Source: an uncultured Corynebacterium sp.
GTDB lineage: Bacteria; Actinomycetota; Actinomycetes; Mycobacteriales; Mycobacteriaceae
DNA: 24,786 nucleotides
NCBI RefSeq assembly: GCF_943914615.1
Contig: NZ_CALUCS010000025.1
Span: 1-24,786, forward strand
Direction: 5' to 3'
How positions within the stretch are numbered: the first letter of the stretch is position 1; each line of letters starts with the position of its first letter. Below the pieces are notes generated by a model. It did not search any database, was not told the DNA's origin, and saw nothing but the letters and a program-made list of their open reading frames with translations. The translations under genes and the position numbers were made by a program. Shown here piece after piece: positions 14,936 through 21,810 of the stretch.

Positions 14936-15694
14936 TTAAAGCTGGATGCCGCGCTCGGCGAGCCAAGGCTTCGGGTCGATAGCCTCGCCGCCGTTCGGGT
15001 GAACCTCGAAGTGCAGGTGGGAGCCGGTGGAGAAGCCCAGGGAACCCATTCCAGCGATCTTCTGGCCGGCGGTTACGCGGTCGCCAACCTTAACGTCCAG
15101 GGTGGCCATGTGACCGTAGACGGTGATGGTGCCGTCGTCGTGCTTGATGCGGATCCAGTTGCCGAAGCCGGAAGCAGGGCCGGAGTCGATGACGGTGCCG
15201 TCGTGTACGGCGCGGATGGCGGTGCCCACGGCGTTGGCGATGTCGATGCCCTTGTGGAAGGTGCCCCAACGCGGACCGAAGCCGGAGGTGAAGGTGCCCT
15301 CGGTGGGCTTGACGAACTCGGGCATGCGAGCAGCCAGATCAGCCTCGGTGCGCTCCTTGGCAAAACGCAGGGCAGAATCGAGCTGCTGGGACAGATCGGA
15401 AACCGGCTTGGCCTGTGGGACCTCGAGGATCTGCGGAGCCTCGTTGGCGGAAGCCTGGGCATCCGCCGGAGCTGCAGAGCCCTGAGCGCCCTCGCCCTGG
15501 GCGAGGATGGCGGTGTTCTCGGAAGCTAGGGCGATATCGTCCTTGGAGTTCTGGGATGCACCAGCGGTAGCGCCGGCAGCGCCAGCAGTAGTCACAGCGG
15601 TCGTTGCGACGGCCACGAGCGCGAAGCGGCGCTTCGCGGTGTTCTCCTGCTTGCGGTGGATGCCGGTACGGCTCGCTTCAGTAGTGTTTCGCAC
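14936..15694 (-). CDS. Secreted M23 family peptidase (LytM-type, peptidoglycan endopeptidase candidate)
   Basis: This exported zinc peptidase probably cleaves peptidoglycan cross-links or peptides. The C-terminal domain carries FGPRWGTFHKGIDIA (first ligands, HxxxD), GHMATLDVKVGDRVTAGQ and GSHLHFEVHPNG (the HxH ligand). The N-terminal part has a basic start (HRKQENTAKRRF) and a hydrophobic segment (ALVAVATTAVTTAGAAGA) acting as signal or anchor, followed by an Ala/Gln-rich linker. I chose the GTG at 15694 (252 aa). The open frame runs to an ATG at 15850 (304 aa), but that ATG lies inside a promoter-like -10 box and the added 52 residues are Arg/Ser/Thr-rich with no family character. The ribosome-binding site at 15694 is imperfect (AGGAC very close), and GTG 15742 is another option. 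It matches the position of M. tuberculosis Rv0950c. Confidence 0.88.
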   Translation of the reverse strand: MRNTTEASRTGIHRKQENTAKRRFALVAVATTAVTTAGAAGATAGASQNSKDDIALASENTAILAQGEGAQGSAAPADAQASANEAPQILEVPQAKPVSDLSQQLDSALRFAKERTEADLAARMPEFVKPTEGTFTSGFGPRWGTFHKGIDIANAVGTAIRAVHDGTVIDSGPASGFGNWIRIKHDDGTITVYGHMATLDVKVGDRVTAGQKIAGMGSLGFSTGSHLHFEVHPNGGEAIDPKPWLAERGIQL

Positions 15695-15840
15695 TGTCCT
15701 AGTAACCCTTTGACCTAATCGATGTTTCTTAACAACTGTCACATGTGATTTCGCGCGATCGCTTTCGCTCTTCCCCGAGCCTGATTGTTGGGTCTCGAGT
15801 CTGTTGCGCAAGCAATTTGTAACCACTTTGTTATCAACGG
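15695..15840 (-). other. Probable long 5' leader of the M23 gene
   Basis: If the promoter at 15847-15875 and the GTG at 15694 are right, the transcript has a leader of about 145 nt. It contains a perfect palindrome TCACATGTGA (15739-15748), a GCGAAAGC tetraloop-like hairpin and several G-rich/C-rich complementary segments. I did not recognise a known riboswitch class. The same stretch is open in the M23 frame. Confidence 0.35.
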
Positions 15841-15848
15841 AACGTAAC
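15819..15848. promoter_or_regulatory. GTAAC-repeat candidate operator at the M23 promoter
   Basis: GTAAC occurs at 15819-15823 and 15844-15848, with GTTATC between them at 15830. These overlap the presumed start of the M23 transcript, where a repressor would sit. MtrA-type response regulators of actinobacteria bind GTAAC-like repeats and control M23 peptidase genes in C. glutamicum. Assigning MtrA here is an inference. Confidence 0.3.
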
Positions 15849-15875
15849 ATTATCGGTTTGGCAACATTGCGGCAA
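15847..15875 (-). promoter_or_regulatory. Promoter candidate for the M23 gene
   Basis: On the minus strand TTGCCG (15870-15875) is a good -35, followed by a 17-bp spacer and TAATGT (15847-15852) as a TAnnnT -10. The ATG of the longest M23 reading frame lies inside this -10, which argues that translation begins further downstream. Confidence 0.55.
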
Positions 15876-16137
15876 CTAAAATGGCGAAAAATAACGCTTT
15901 GATTACATTGCGGGGGTAGTGGAGGTAACCTTACCTGAGTCTAAGAATGAATTTCCCCTGTTCCAGGCGTTTTTCTGCTGCTGTCGTAGTGGTTGAACCC
16001 TGCTAGTGATCTTCATTACGCTACCCACAAACCCTCAAGTAGAACCTTAGGCGTGTCTGCGCGCAAGGGTGTAGAAGAGGGTCTGGAAGGTGGGTCAGTC
16101 CGCCAGGTGCCACCCACTATTAGGCACAATAGGACGG
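15876..16137. promoter_or_regulatory. Divergent M23 / perM-like upstream region
   Basis: No gene was found in this stretch. It holds a palindrome AGGTAA-CC-TTACCT at 15923-15936 on the side away from both starts, which resembles but is one base shorter than an iron-box (DtxR) core. Just before the perM-like GTG (16138) is CACAAT (16125-16130) with a 7-nt gap, a weak leaderless-type -10, and AGGACGG, which is too close to be a normal ribosome-binding site. The rest shows nothing I can name. Confidence 0.4.
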
Positions 16138-17853
16138 GTGAGTAAAGATTCTGCTGCCCAACGACCCGGATCCCGACGATCTGCGTCTTCACGACGTCCC
16201 GGCTCCAGCCGTACCAGGCGGACATCGGCTGCCAGCAGTGCAGACAGAATTAAAGGCACTGGTGCCAACGCCACCGAAGGTACGAGCCAGGAGCGCTTTG
16301 TAAAGGCCAAGCCCACCGCCGGGGCTACTTCTAAGGCCACTCCAAAGGCTAAGCCCAAGGCCGCAGCCGAGACAACGGCCGGGGGTGTGAAGGCTGCGGT
16401 TGCGGACTGGTGGTCGAAGTGGAAGCCGCACGTTAAGCGCTTCGGCCCCCAGCTGATGATTAATCACGCCGTAACTTTGGGTGTCATCGTCATAATCGCC
16501 GTCCTCATCGGCATCGGCGCAGGTTTTAGTAAGGTGCCCGCCAGCATCGCCTCTATGTGGATGGTGTTTAACCTGGCCCCCATTGAGATGGCGGGTGCGA
16601 AGCTGGGCTTCGTGCCACTGCTGCCCGCGCTGGCGCTGGTGTGGGGGCATGCGAAGCGGGCGACCACGGTGCTGGGCAACTCCATCAGCGTGCGCGGCTT
16701 GCGGGTATTCACCACATTAAGTCTGTTGATCCCCATGCTGTTGACGTGTATCGCGTGGGTGATGCTGTGGGATGCCTCCAGGGTGTACGACATCACCCCG
16801 CCGAACCTGTTGGTGGCGCTGATCTCCACGGCTCTGGTTAATGGCGCTGCGATCGTCATCGGTATGCGGGCTCGCGTATGGCGCGCACTGCTGTTGCGCC
16901 GTGGTTGGTCCACGTGGCCGGTGGAGTCGATGCTGCTGGCTCAGCGCTTCCTTAAGTGGATGGCCGCAGTCGGCGCCCTCGCCGCTGTCGTATATCTATT
17001 GACGAACATGGAGGCAGTCGGCAAGGCATACGAAATCACCTCCTCCACCATGGGTGCGCTGGGGTTGACCTTCGTAGCTTTGCTGTACGTGCCCAATGTG
17101 GTGGTCGCGGCGATGGCTGTGTTGCTGGGCGGCGAATTCCACGTCGGAAACGGTGCGGTCAGCCTCTTTACCGCCAACAACGTGAATTTACCGCCGCTGC
17201 CGGTTTTGGCGGCCATCCCCAATGATCAGATTCCTTTCGGTGCTGTGCTGCTGGCTGTCCCCGCTTGTGTGGCGGTGGCGTGCGTCTACACCTTCCTGCG
17301 CGGCCGCACTTATGTGGAGGCGCCACTCCTGCAAGGCGTGGGGGCTGGTGCCTGCGCCGGGCTGATCGGTTTCTGCGCCTCATGGCTGGCCGGCGGAGAG
17401 CTGGGGGTGTATGGGCGCGCAGGCGCAGTCGAGTGGCTCTTCGCCGTGGAGCTCGCCGCCTGGCTGTTGGTGCCCGCGGTCGTGATGATGTTCTTCACTG
17501 CCCGTCGTGGCGAGTCCGTGGTTGAGGACATCCCGGAGGCCGAGGTTGTGGATCCGAGTGAATCCCAGCAGGCTCAGACTGAGAGTGAGCATGATGCCGA
17601 GGCAGGTGCCGATGCGGCTGACGACGTAGCGGATGGTGCAGGAAGTATGGAAAGTACGGAAAGCACGGACACTGACTCTTCTGAAGATGACGCCCCTACG
17701 GAAGAACCGGAAGAGGGGGAAGATGGGGGCGTCATTAAGAAAGAACAAGAAGACAAAAAAGACAGAGAAGACACAGAAACAGAGGAAGAAGCAGACGATG
17801 AGGATAGTGATTCTGGCGAGCGGGACGGGGACTCTGCTCCAGAGCGTGATTGA
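16138..17853 (+). CDS. perM: DUF6350 family integral membrane protein, PerM-like (cell division/persistence)
   Basis: This is a 571-aa multi-spanning membrane protein. Position directly before purN-purH and the motif GNGAVSLFTANNVNLPPLPV match the actinobacterial DUF6350 family, which includes M. tuberculosis PerM (Rv0955), a protein required for cell division under stress. About nine hydrophobic segments lie between residues 108 and 453. A 100-residue Arg/Lys/Ser/Ala-rich cytosolic-type N tail precedes them, and an extremely acidic, Ser/Thr-rich 116-residue tail (456-571) follows. The GTG at 16138 is chosen because a -10-like box lies 7 nt upstream; the frame stays open to 16090. The last 56 bp overlap purN in another frame. 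The gene symbol is by synteny and family, not by tested function. Confidence 0.85.
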   Translation: MSKDSAAQRPGSRRSASSRRPGSSRTRRTSAASSADRIKGTGANATEGTSQERFVKAKPTAGATSKATPKAKPKAAAETTAGGVKAAVADWWSKWKPHVKRFGPQLMINHAVTLGVIVIIAVLIGIGAGFSKVPASIASMWMVFNLAPIEMAGAKLGFVPLLPALALVWGHAKRATTVLGNSISVRGLRVFTTLSLLIPMLLTCIAWVMLWDASRVYDITPPNLLVALISTALVNGAAIVIGMRARVWRALLLRRGWSTWPVESMLLAQRFLKWMAAVGALAAVVYLLTNMEAVGKAYEITSSTMGALGLTFVALLYVPNVVVAAMAVLLGGEFHVGNGAVSLFTANNVNLPPLPVLAAIPNDQIPFGAVLLAVPACVAVACVYTFLRGRTYVEAPLLQGVGAGACAGLIGFCASWLAGGELGVYGRAGAVEWLFAVELAAWLLVPAVVMMFFTARRGESVVEDIPEAEVVDPSESQQAQTESEHDAEAGADAADDVADGAGSMESTESTDTDSSEDDAPTEEPEEGEDGGVIKKEQEDKKDREDTETEEEADDEDSDSGERDGDSAPERD

Positions 17854-18364
17854 TAACGTCGACCGCTCGCGGGTGGAGATCCTCGCCGTGGGTAGCGACC
17901 GACAGTGCGAGGCGCTGGAGCGTGCCGAACGCGCGGGCATCGAGAACTTCCTGGTCGAATACGTGCCGAAGCAGACCGACCGGGACAAGTGGAACGAAGA
18001 GCTGGCAGACAAGCTCGCCAGCTATGAGCCCGACCTGGTGGTGAGCGCAGGTTTCATGCGCATCATCGGTCCGAAGGTTGTCGAGCGCTTCGAGGGGAAG
18101 ATCATCAACACCCACCCAGCGCTGCTACCCGCTTTCCCTGGGGCGCACGCCGTCGAAGACGCACTGAATTACGGTGTTCGCGTAACCGGGTCTACAGTTC
18201 ATGTTGTAGATAGTGGCGTGGACACGGGACCGATCATCGCCCAAAAGGCGGTGGAGGTCGCGCGGGACGACACGGTCGACAGCTTGCATGAGAGAATCAA
18301 GAAGGTGGAGCGCACACTCTTGGTAGAGGTGCTGCACGATTTTCAAGAACAGGGAACCTTCTAG
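17798..18364 (+). CDS. purN: Phosphoribosylglycinamide formyltransferase (GAR transformylase)
   Basis: This 188-aa enzyme of de novo purine synthesis transfers a formyl group from 10-formyltetrahydrofolate to GAR. The N-terminal phosphate-binding loop is ASGTGTLLQS (7-16); the more usual form is SGxGSNLQ, so the Asn is replaced by Leu. The catalytic residues are all visible: Asn104 and His106 in NTHPALLP and Asp142 in DSGVDTGPI. The ATG at 17798 has AGAGGAAGAA upstream. It lies inside the acidic tail of the perM-like gene, giving a 56-bp overlap. The frame is open further upstream to 17633, but that part is only a Lys-rich shadow of the acidic tail. purH follows after 25 bp. Confidence 0.95.
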   Translation: MRIVILASGTGTLLQSVIDNVDRSRVEILAVGSDRQCEALERAERAGIENFLVEYVPKQTDRDKWNEELADKLASYEPDLVVSAGFMRIIGPKVVERFEGKIINTHPALLPAFPGAHAVEDALNYGVRVTGSTVHVVDSGVDTGPIIAQKAVEVARDDTVDSLHERIKKVERTLLVEVLHDFQEQGTF

Positions 18365-18389
18365 GAACGAAAGGCCAGGATCCAAAACC

Positions 18390-19976
18390 ATGAGTGATGG
18401 CACCACAGCAACCAACGGCGCAGACAAGAAGGAAATCCGTCGCGCACTGATCAGCGTGTACGACAAGACCGGCCTGGAGGAGCTGGCCAAGGGGCTGCAC
18501 TCCGCGGGCGTGGACATCGTCTCCACCGGTTCCACCGCCAAGAAGATCGCGGAAGCCGGAGTGCCCGTGACCGAGGTGGAATCGCTGACCGGATTCCCGG
18601 AGGTGCTGGAAGGCCGCGTGAAGACCCTGCACCCGCGCGTGCACGCAGGCATCCTGGCCGACACCCGCAAGGAAGACCACCTGAAGCAGCTGGAGGATCT
18701 GGGCATCGAGGCCTTCCAGCTGGTCATTGTGAACCTGTACCCGTTCACCGAGACCGTGGCCTCCGGAGCCGACTTCGATGCCTGCGTGGAGCAGATCGAC
18801 ATCGGCGGCCCGTCCATGGTGCGCGCCGCCGCGAAGAACCACCCGTCTGTGGCCGTTGTGGTGGACCCTAACCGCTACGAGGACGTCGTGGCAGCTGCCA
18901 ATGCCGGGGGCTTCACCCGCGCCGAGCGCACCGACCTGGCTGTGGATGCGTTCCGCCACACCGCTGCGTATGACGTGGCCGTGGCTACCTGGATGGGTGA
19001 GCAGACCGCCGCGCAGTTCCCCGAGTGGATCGGCGCCTCCTACGAGCGCGCCAACGTGCTGCGCTACGGCGAGAACCCGCACCAGGCTGCGGCGCTGTAC
19101 TCCGATGGCACCGGCTTGGCTGGTGCCAAGCAGTTCCATGGCAAGGAGATGAGCTACAACAACTACACCGACGCAGATGCCGCTTGGCGCGCCGCGTGGG
19201 ATCACAAGCGTCCGACCGTGGCCATCATCAAGCACGCCAACCCGTGTGGCATCGCTGTTTCCGATGTGTCGATCGCCGATGCCCACAAGAAGGCACACGC
19301 CTGCGACCCGATGTCCGCATTCGGCGGCGTGATCGCAGTGAACCGCGAGGTTAGCGTGGAAATGGCTAACCAGGTAGCTGAGGTGTTCACTGAGGTCATC
19401 ATCGCGCCGGGCTACGAGGAAGGCGCGGTCGAGGTTCTGTCCCAGAAGAAGAACATTCGCATCCTGCAGGCAGATGCCCCGAGCGAGGAGCCGGAGCTGC
19501 AGGGCCGCGAGATCTCCGGTGGGCTGCTGGTGCAGCAGGTCGACGCCATCGACGCGAAGGGCGACGACCCGAGCAACTGGACGCTGGCCGCCGGCGAAGC
19601 TGCCGACGAAGCCACCCTACGCGAGCTGGAATTCGCATGGCGCACCGTGCGCGCGGTGAAGTCGAACGCCATCCTGCTGGCCAAGGATGACGCCACCGTG
19701 GGTGTGGGCATGGGGCAGGTCAACCGCGTGGACGCAGCCAAGCTGGCCGTGGAGCGTGCAAACTCCCTGGCAGGCGACGAGAAGCGCGCAGAGGGTGCAG
19801 TTGCGGCATCGGATGCTTTCTTCCCCTTTGCCGACGGCTTTGAGGTGCTGGCTGCCGCTGGCGTCCGCGCAGTCGTGCAGCCGGGCGGCTCGGTCCGCGA
19901 CGCGGAGGTCATCGAGGCGGCGGAGAAGGCGGGCGTCACCATGTACCTCACCGGTGAGCGCCACTTCGCGCACTAA
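18390..19976 (+). CDS. purH: Bifunctional AICAR formyltransferase / IMP cyclohydrolase
   Basis: This 528-aa enzyme performs the last two steps of IMP synthesis. The N-terminal MGS-like IMP cyclohydrolase domain (about 15-210) contains LISVYDKTGLEELAKGL, STGSTAKKI, VKTLHPRVHAGIL and DIGGPSMVRAAAKN. The C-terminal AICAR transformylase domain includes LRYGENPHQAA, KHANPCGIA, DPMSAFGGVIA, KSNAILLA, SDAFFPFADG and QPGGSVRD. It is full length for the family. The ATG is preceded by AAAGG and AGGA. It follows purN by 25 bp and is the last gene of the perM-purN-purH unit. Confidence 0.97.
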   Translation: MSDGTTATNGADKKEIRRALISVYDKTGLEELAKGLHSAGVDIVSTGSTAKKIAEAGVPVTEVESLTGFPEVLEGRVKTLHPRVHAGILADTRKEDHLKQLEDLGIEAFQLVIVNLYPFTETVASGADFDACVEQIDIGGPSMVRAAAKNHPSVAVVVDPNRYEDVVAAANAGGFTRAERTDLAVDAFRHTAAYDVAVATWMGEQTAAQFPEWIGASYERANVLRYGENPHQAAALYSDGTGLAGAKQFHGKEMSYNNYTDADAAWRAAWDHKRPTVAIIKHANPCGIAVSDVSIADAHKKAHACDPMSAFGGVIAVNREVSVEMANQVAEVFTEVIIAPGYEEGAVEVLSQKKNIRILQADAPSEEPELQGREISGGLLVQQVDAIDAKGDDPSNWTLAAGEAADEATLRELEFAWRTVRAVKSNAILLAKDDATVGVGMGQVNRVDAAKLAVERANSLAGDEKRAEGAVAASDAFFPFADGFEVLAAAGVRAVVQPGGSVRDAEVIEAAEKAGVTMYLTGERHFAH

Positions 19977-19984
19977 AATGCGCA

Positions 19985-20022
19985 CTCGCGGTTAGTGGGC
20001 TTAACAGTTTGCTACCCGCGAG
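19985..20022. repeat. Imperfect inverted repeat after purH
   Basis: CTCGCGG (19985-19991) pairs with CCGCGAG (20016-20022), and after one mismatch TAG pairs with CTA. No U-run follows, so this is at best a weak or Rho-assisted 3' end for the purine transcript. The 118-bp gap continues with an AT-rich stretch TTTTAATAATT (20051-20061) that may hold the -10 of the next gene. Confidence 0.35.
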
Positions 20023-20094
20023 GCCGGGAGAGCGCCTAAAGTTGAATTAGTTTTAATAATTCCAAGACGTTTCAACGCAGGAGTTCCCCCGGTT

Positions 20095-20871
20095 ATGTCT
20101 AACGAGCACCCCACTGATCCCGGTGTTGGGAAGCGCAACCCAAATCAGCCGGAGCCGCCGCAGTACCGCCACAACGAGCAGGGTGCGGGGAAGAATCAGT
20201 GGCAGGTGCCGTCGCAGCAAGGCCCCCAATACCAGCCCGACCAGCAACCCCAGCAGTATGCCTACGCGCAGGAGTCGGAGAAGGAAAGCAAGTTCCTGCC
20301 GATCTTAGGTGTCGTGCTGGCTGTGCTCCTTGCCCTTGCCCTGGTCGCGGGTGCCGCATATTACATGGGCTGGATTGGCGACAAGGACGGCACGGAAGGC
20401 AACGACGGCAAGGCTGCGAGCAGTTCCTCCCAGACGCAGGGCGAAGAAGGTGAAGGCACTGACGACGAGGATGCGGCCGCGGAAGGCGAAGACGCCGCAA
20501 CCGACGATGAGGAAGAAGCCACAGACGACGAAGAGGGCGCTGACGACGAGGCTAGCGAGGACGAGGAAGAGTCCCGCCCGGCTCATCCGAAACTGCCCTC
20601 TGGCGCAGTTCCGGCCAACAGCGCAGCTGAGGAAGGTAAGCCTGCGGGTGACTTCAACAACGTCTACACCGGCAGCGACCTTACTTCGAAGCCTTTCGCA
20701 GTAGCCGTACGCGATGCTCTTGTGACCCGCTACCTGGACACCGACAGGACAAACGGCACCGTTTCCGCGTATTCGTCCGTCACAGGGCAGACCTACTCCA
20801 TGAAGTGCAGGGATAACGGTGAGTACGTGACCTGCACCGGAGGCAACAATGCCATCGTTTACATTTCCTAG
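20095..20871 (+). CDS. Single-pass membrane protein with acidic linker, unknown function
   Basis: I do not recognise this 258-aa protein as a named family. Residues 1-60 are Pro/Gln/Asn-rich. Residues 67-91 form one strong membrane segment (FLPILGVVLAVLLALALVAG) following EKESK, so the C terminus is probably outside. Residues 115-159 are almost entirely Asp, Glu, Ala and Thr. A compact C-terminal domain (about 185-258) contains KPFAVAVRDALVTRY, YSSVTGQTYSMKC and TCTGGNNAIVYIS, with two cysteines (238, 247) that could pair. That domain looks conserved and is the likely functional part. The ATG has AGGAG about 12 nt upstream. The following lipoprotein gene starts inside its last codons, so the two proteins are probably made together. 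Confidence 0.85.
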   Translation: MSNEHPTDPGVGKRNPNQPEPPQYRHNEQGAGKNQWQVPSQQGPQYQPDQQPQQYAYAQESEKESKFLPILGVVLAVLLALALVAGAAYYMGWIGDKDGTEGNDGKAASSSSQTQGEEGEGTDDEDAAAEGEDAATDDEEEATDDEEGADDEASEDEEESRPAHPKLPSGAVPANSAAEEGKPAGDFNNVYTGSDLTSKPFAVAVRDALVTRYLDTDRTNGTVSAYSSVTGQTYSMKCRDNGEYVTCTGGNNAIVYIS

Positions 20872-21760
20872 CCCCAGCTCGCTTCGCCGCGGTCTGGTCG
20901 CCGCCGTGCTCTGCGCTGCGAGCGTTACCGTTGCGGGTTGCACGATTGGGGATGTGGGAAGGGATGACGCCACCGTCTCCGGCCAGTCAAACCAGTCCCG
21001 CCCAGCTAAACAGGACGGGAAGGCGAAGTCACGTGGTCCGCAGCCGACTACTGGGGCGTCCACACCAGAAAAACCGCAGGAAGAACCGCGCGGGGAGCTT
21101 GGCTACGACGGTGCAGCGGCCATCGCGGTAGCCGGGCTGGGTGGCGCGGGGGATACGACCGTGGCTCCGTGGTCGACCGCGAAGGTGCCGATTGCAATTG
21201 CCGCGCTGCGGAATGATCCGAGCCTGCAGGGGGCGATGACGCAGGCGATCCAGAACTCCGACAATGCAGCCGCGGAAACGCTGTGGGGCTCGCTGGGCTC
21301 CCCGGAGCAGGCAGCTGAGGCGACCGGCGCAGTGATCCGCGAGGGTGATAGTAGCGCAAGGGTGGAGTCACAAGTGGTGCGCCCGGGGTTTAGCTCCTTC
21401 GGGCAGAGCGATTGGTCGCTGAGCGCGCAGGCGGATTTCGCCTCCCACCTGCGATGCATTCAGGGAGCGGAGCCAGTAGTTTCCGCCATGGGCAACATCG
21501 GCAACGGGGGCGGCTACGGGCTGGGGACGATCCCGGGCGCGATCTTCAAGGGCGGCTGGGGGCCGAACGCCGCGGGCGCTTATGGGCTGCGGCAGTTTGG
21601 GCTGATCCCGAAGTCCGATGGTGCGGACTCGGGCTATGCGGCCGTGGCCATTGCAGTGGAAAGCCCGGATGGTAGCTACGAGTCCGGGCAGACGGAGCTG
21701 ACGGCAGCGGCGGAGTTCCTGCGGTCGAAGGTGGACAGTCTGCCGGAGGCGGCCTGCTAA
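20849..21760 (+). CDS. Lipoprotein with serine beta-lactamase/PBP-like motifs
   Basis: This is a 303-aa predicted lipoprotein with the lipobox VAGC and acylated Cys31. A Pro/Lys/Glu-rich linker runs to about residue 84. The remaining domain has the three active-site motifs of penicillin-interacting serine enzymes: Ser109-T-A-Lys112 (PWSTAKVPIA), Ser137-Asp-Asn139 (QNSDNAAAETLW) and Lys234-Gly-Gly (FKGGWGP). The SxxK-SDN distance is only 28 residues, about half of that in class A beta-lactamases. No obvious counterpart of Glu166 is seen, so it may be a reduced or non-hydrolysing member acting on the cell wall. The ATG at 20849 has CGGAGG five nucleotides upstream, inside the previous gene, giving a 23-bp overlap. 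Whether it hydrolyses beta-lactams cannot be told. Confidence 0.78.
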   Translation: MPSFTFPSPSSLRRGLVAAVLCAASVTVAGCTIGDVGRDDATVSGQSNQSRPAKQDGKAKSRGPQPTTGASTPEKPQEEPRGELGYDGAAAIAVAGLGGAGDTTVAPWSTAKVPIAIAALRNDPSLQGAMTQAIQNSDNAAAETLWGSLGSPEQAAEATGAVIREGDSSARVESQVVRPGFSSFGQSDWSLSAQADFASHLRCIQGAEPVVSAMGNIGNGGGYGLGTIPGAIFKGGWGPNAAGAYGLRQFGLIPKSDGADSGYAAVAIAVESPDGSYESGQTELTAAAEFLRSKVDSLPEAAC

Positions 21761-21797
21761 TCACGGAGAACGTATTCAGTTAGCGACGCTTAACCAG

Positions 21798-21810
21798 TAG
21801 GGTGTTGGCT
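21798..21810 (+). promoter_or_regulatory. Putative -10 element for a leaderless TetR transcript
   Basis: TAGGGT at 21798-21803 stands exactly 7 nt before the ATG at 21811. TTCAGT at 21775-21780 lies 17 bp upstream as a possible -35. No ribosome-binding site is present. The TetR gene is thus likely transcribed on its own, although only 50 bp separate it from the lipoprotein gene. Confidence 0.5.

Noticed and set aside
15695..15840. c-di-AMP (ydaO-type) riboswitch before the M23 gene
   Set aside because: The position is suggestive, but I could not find the conserved sequence blocks of that class; left as an unnamed leader.
15923..15936. DtxR-type iron box
   Set aside because: AGGTAACCTTACCT is a palindrome, but the AGGT-to-ACCT span is 14 bp instead of 15, so it does not fit the consensus as I know it.
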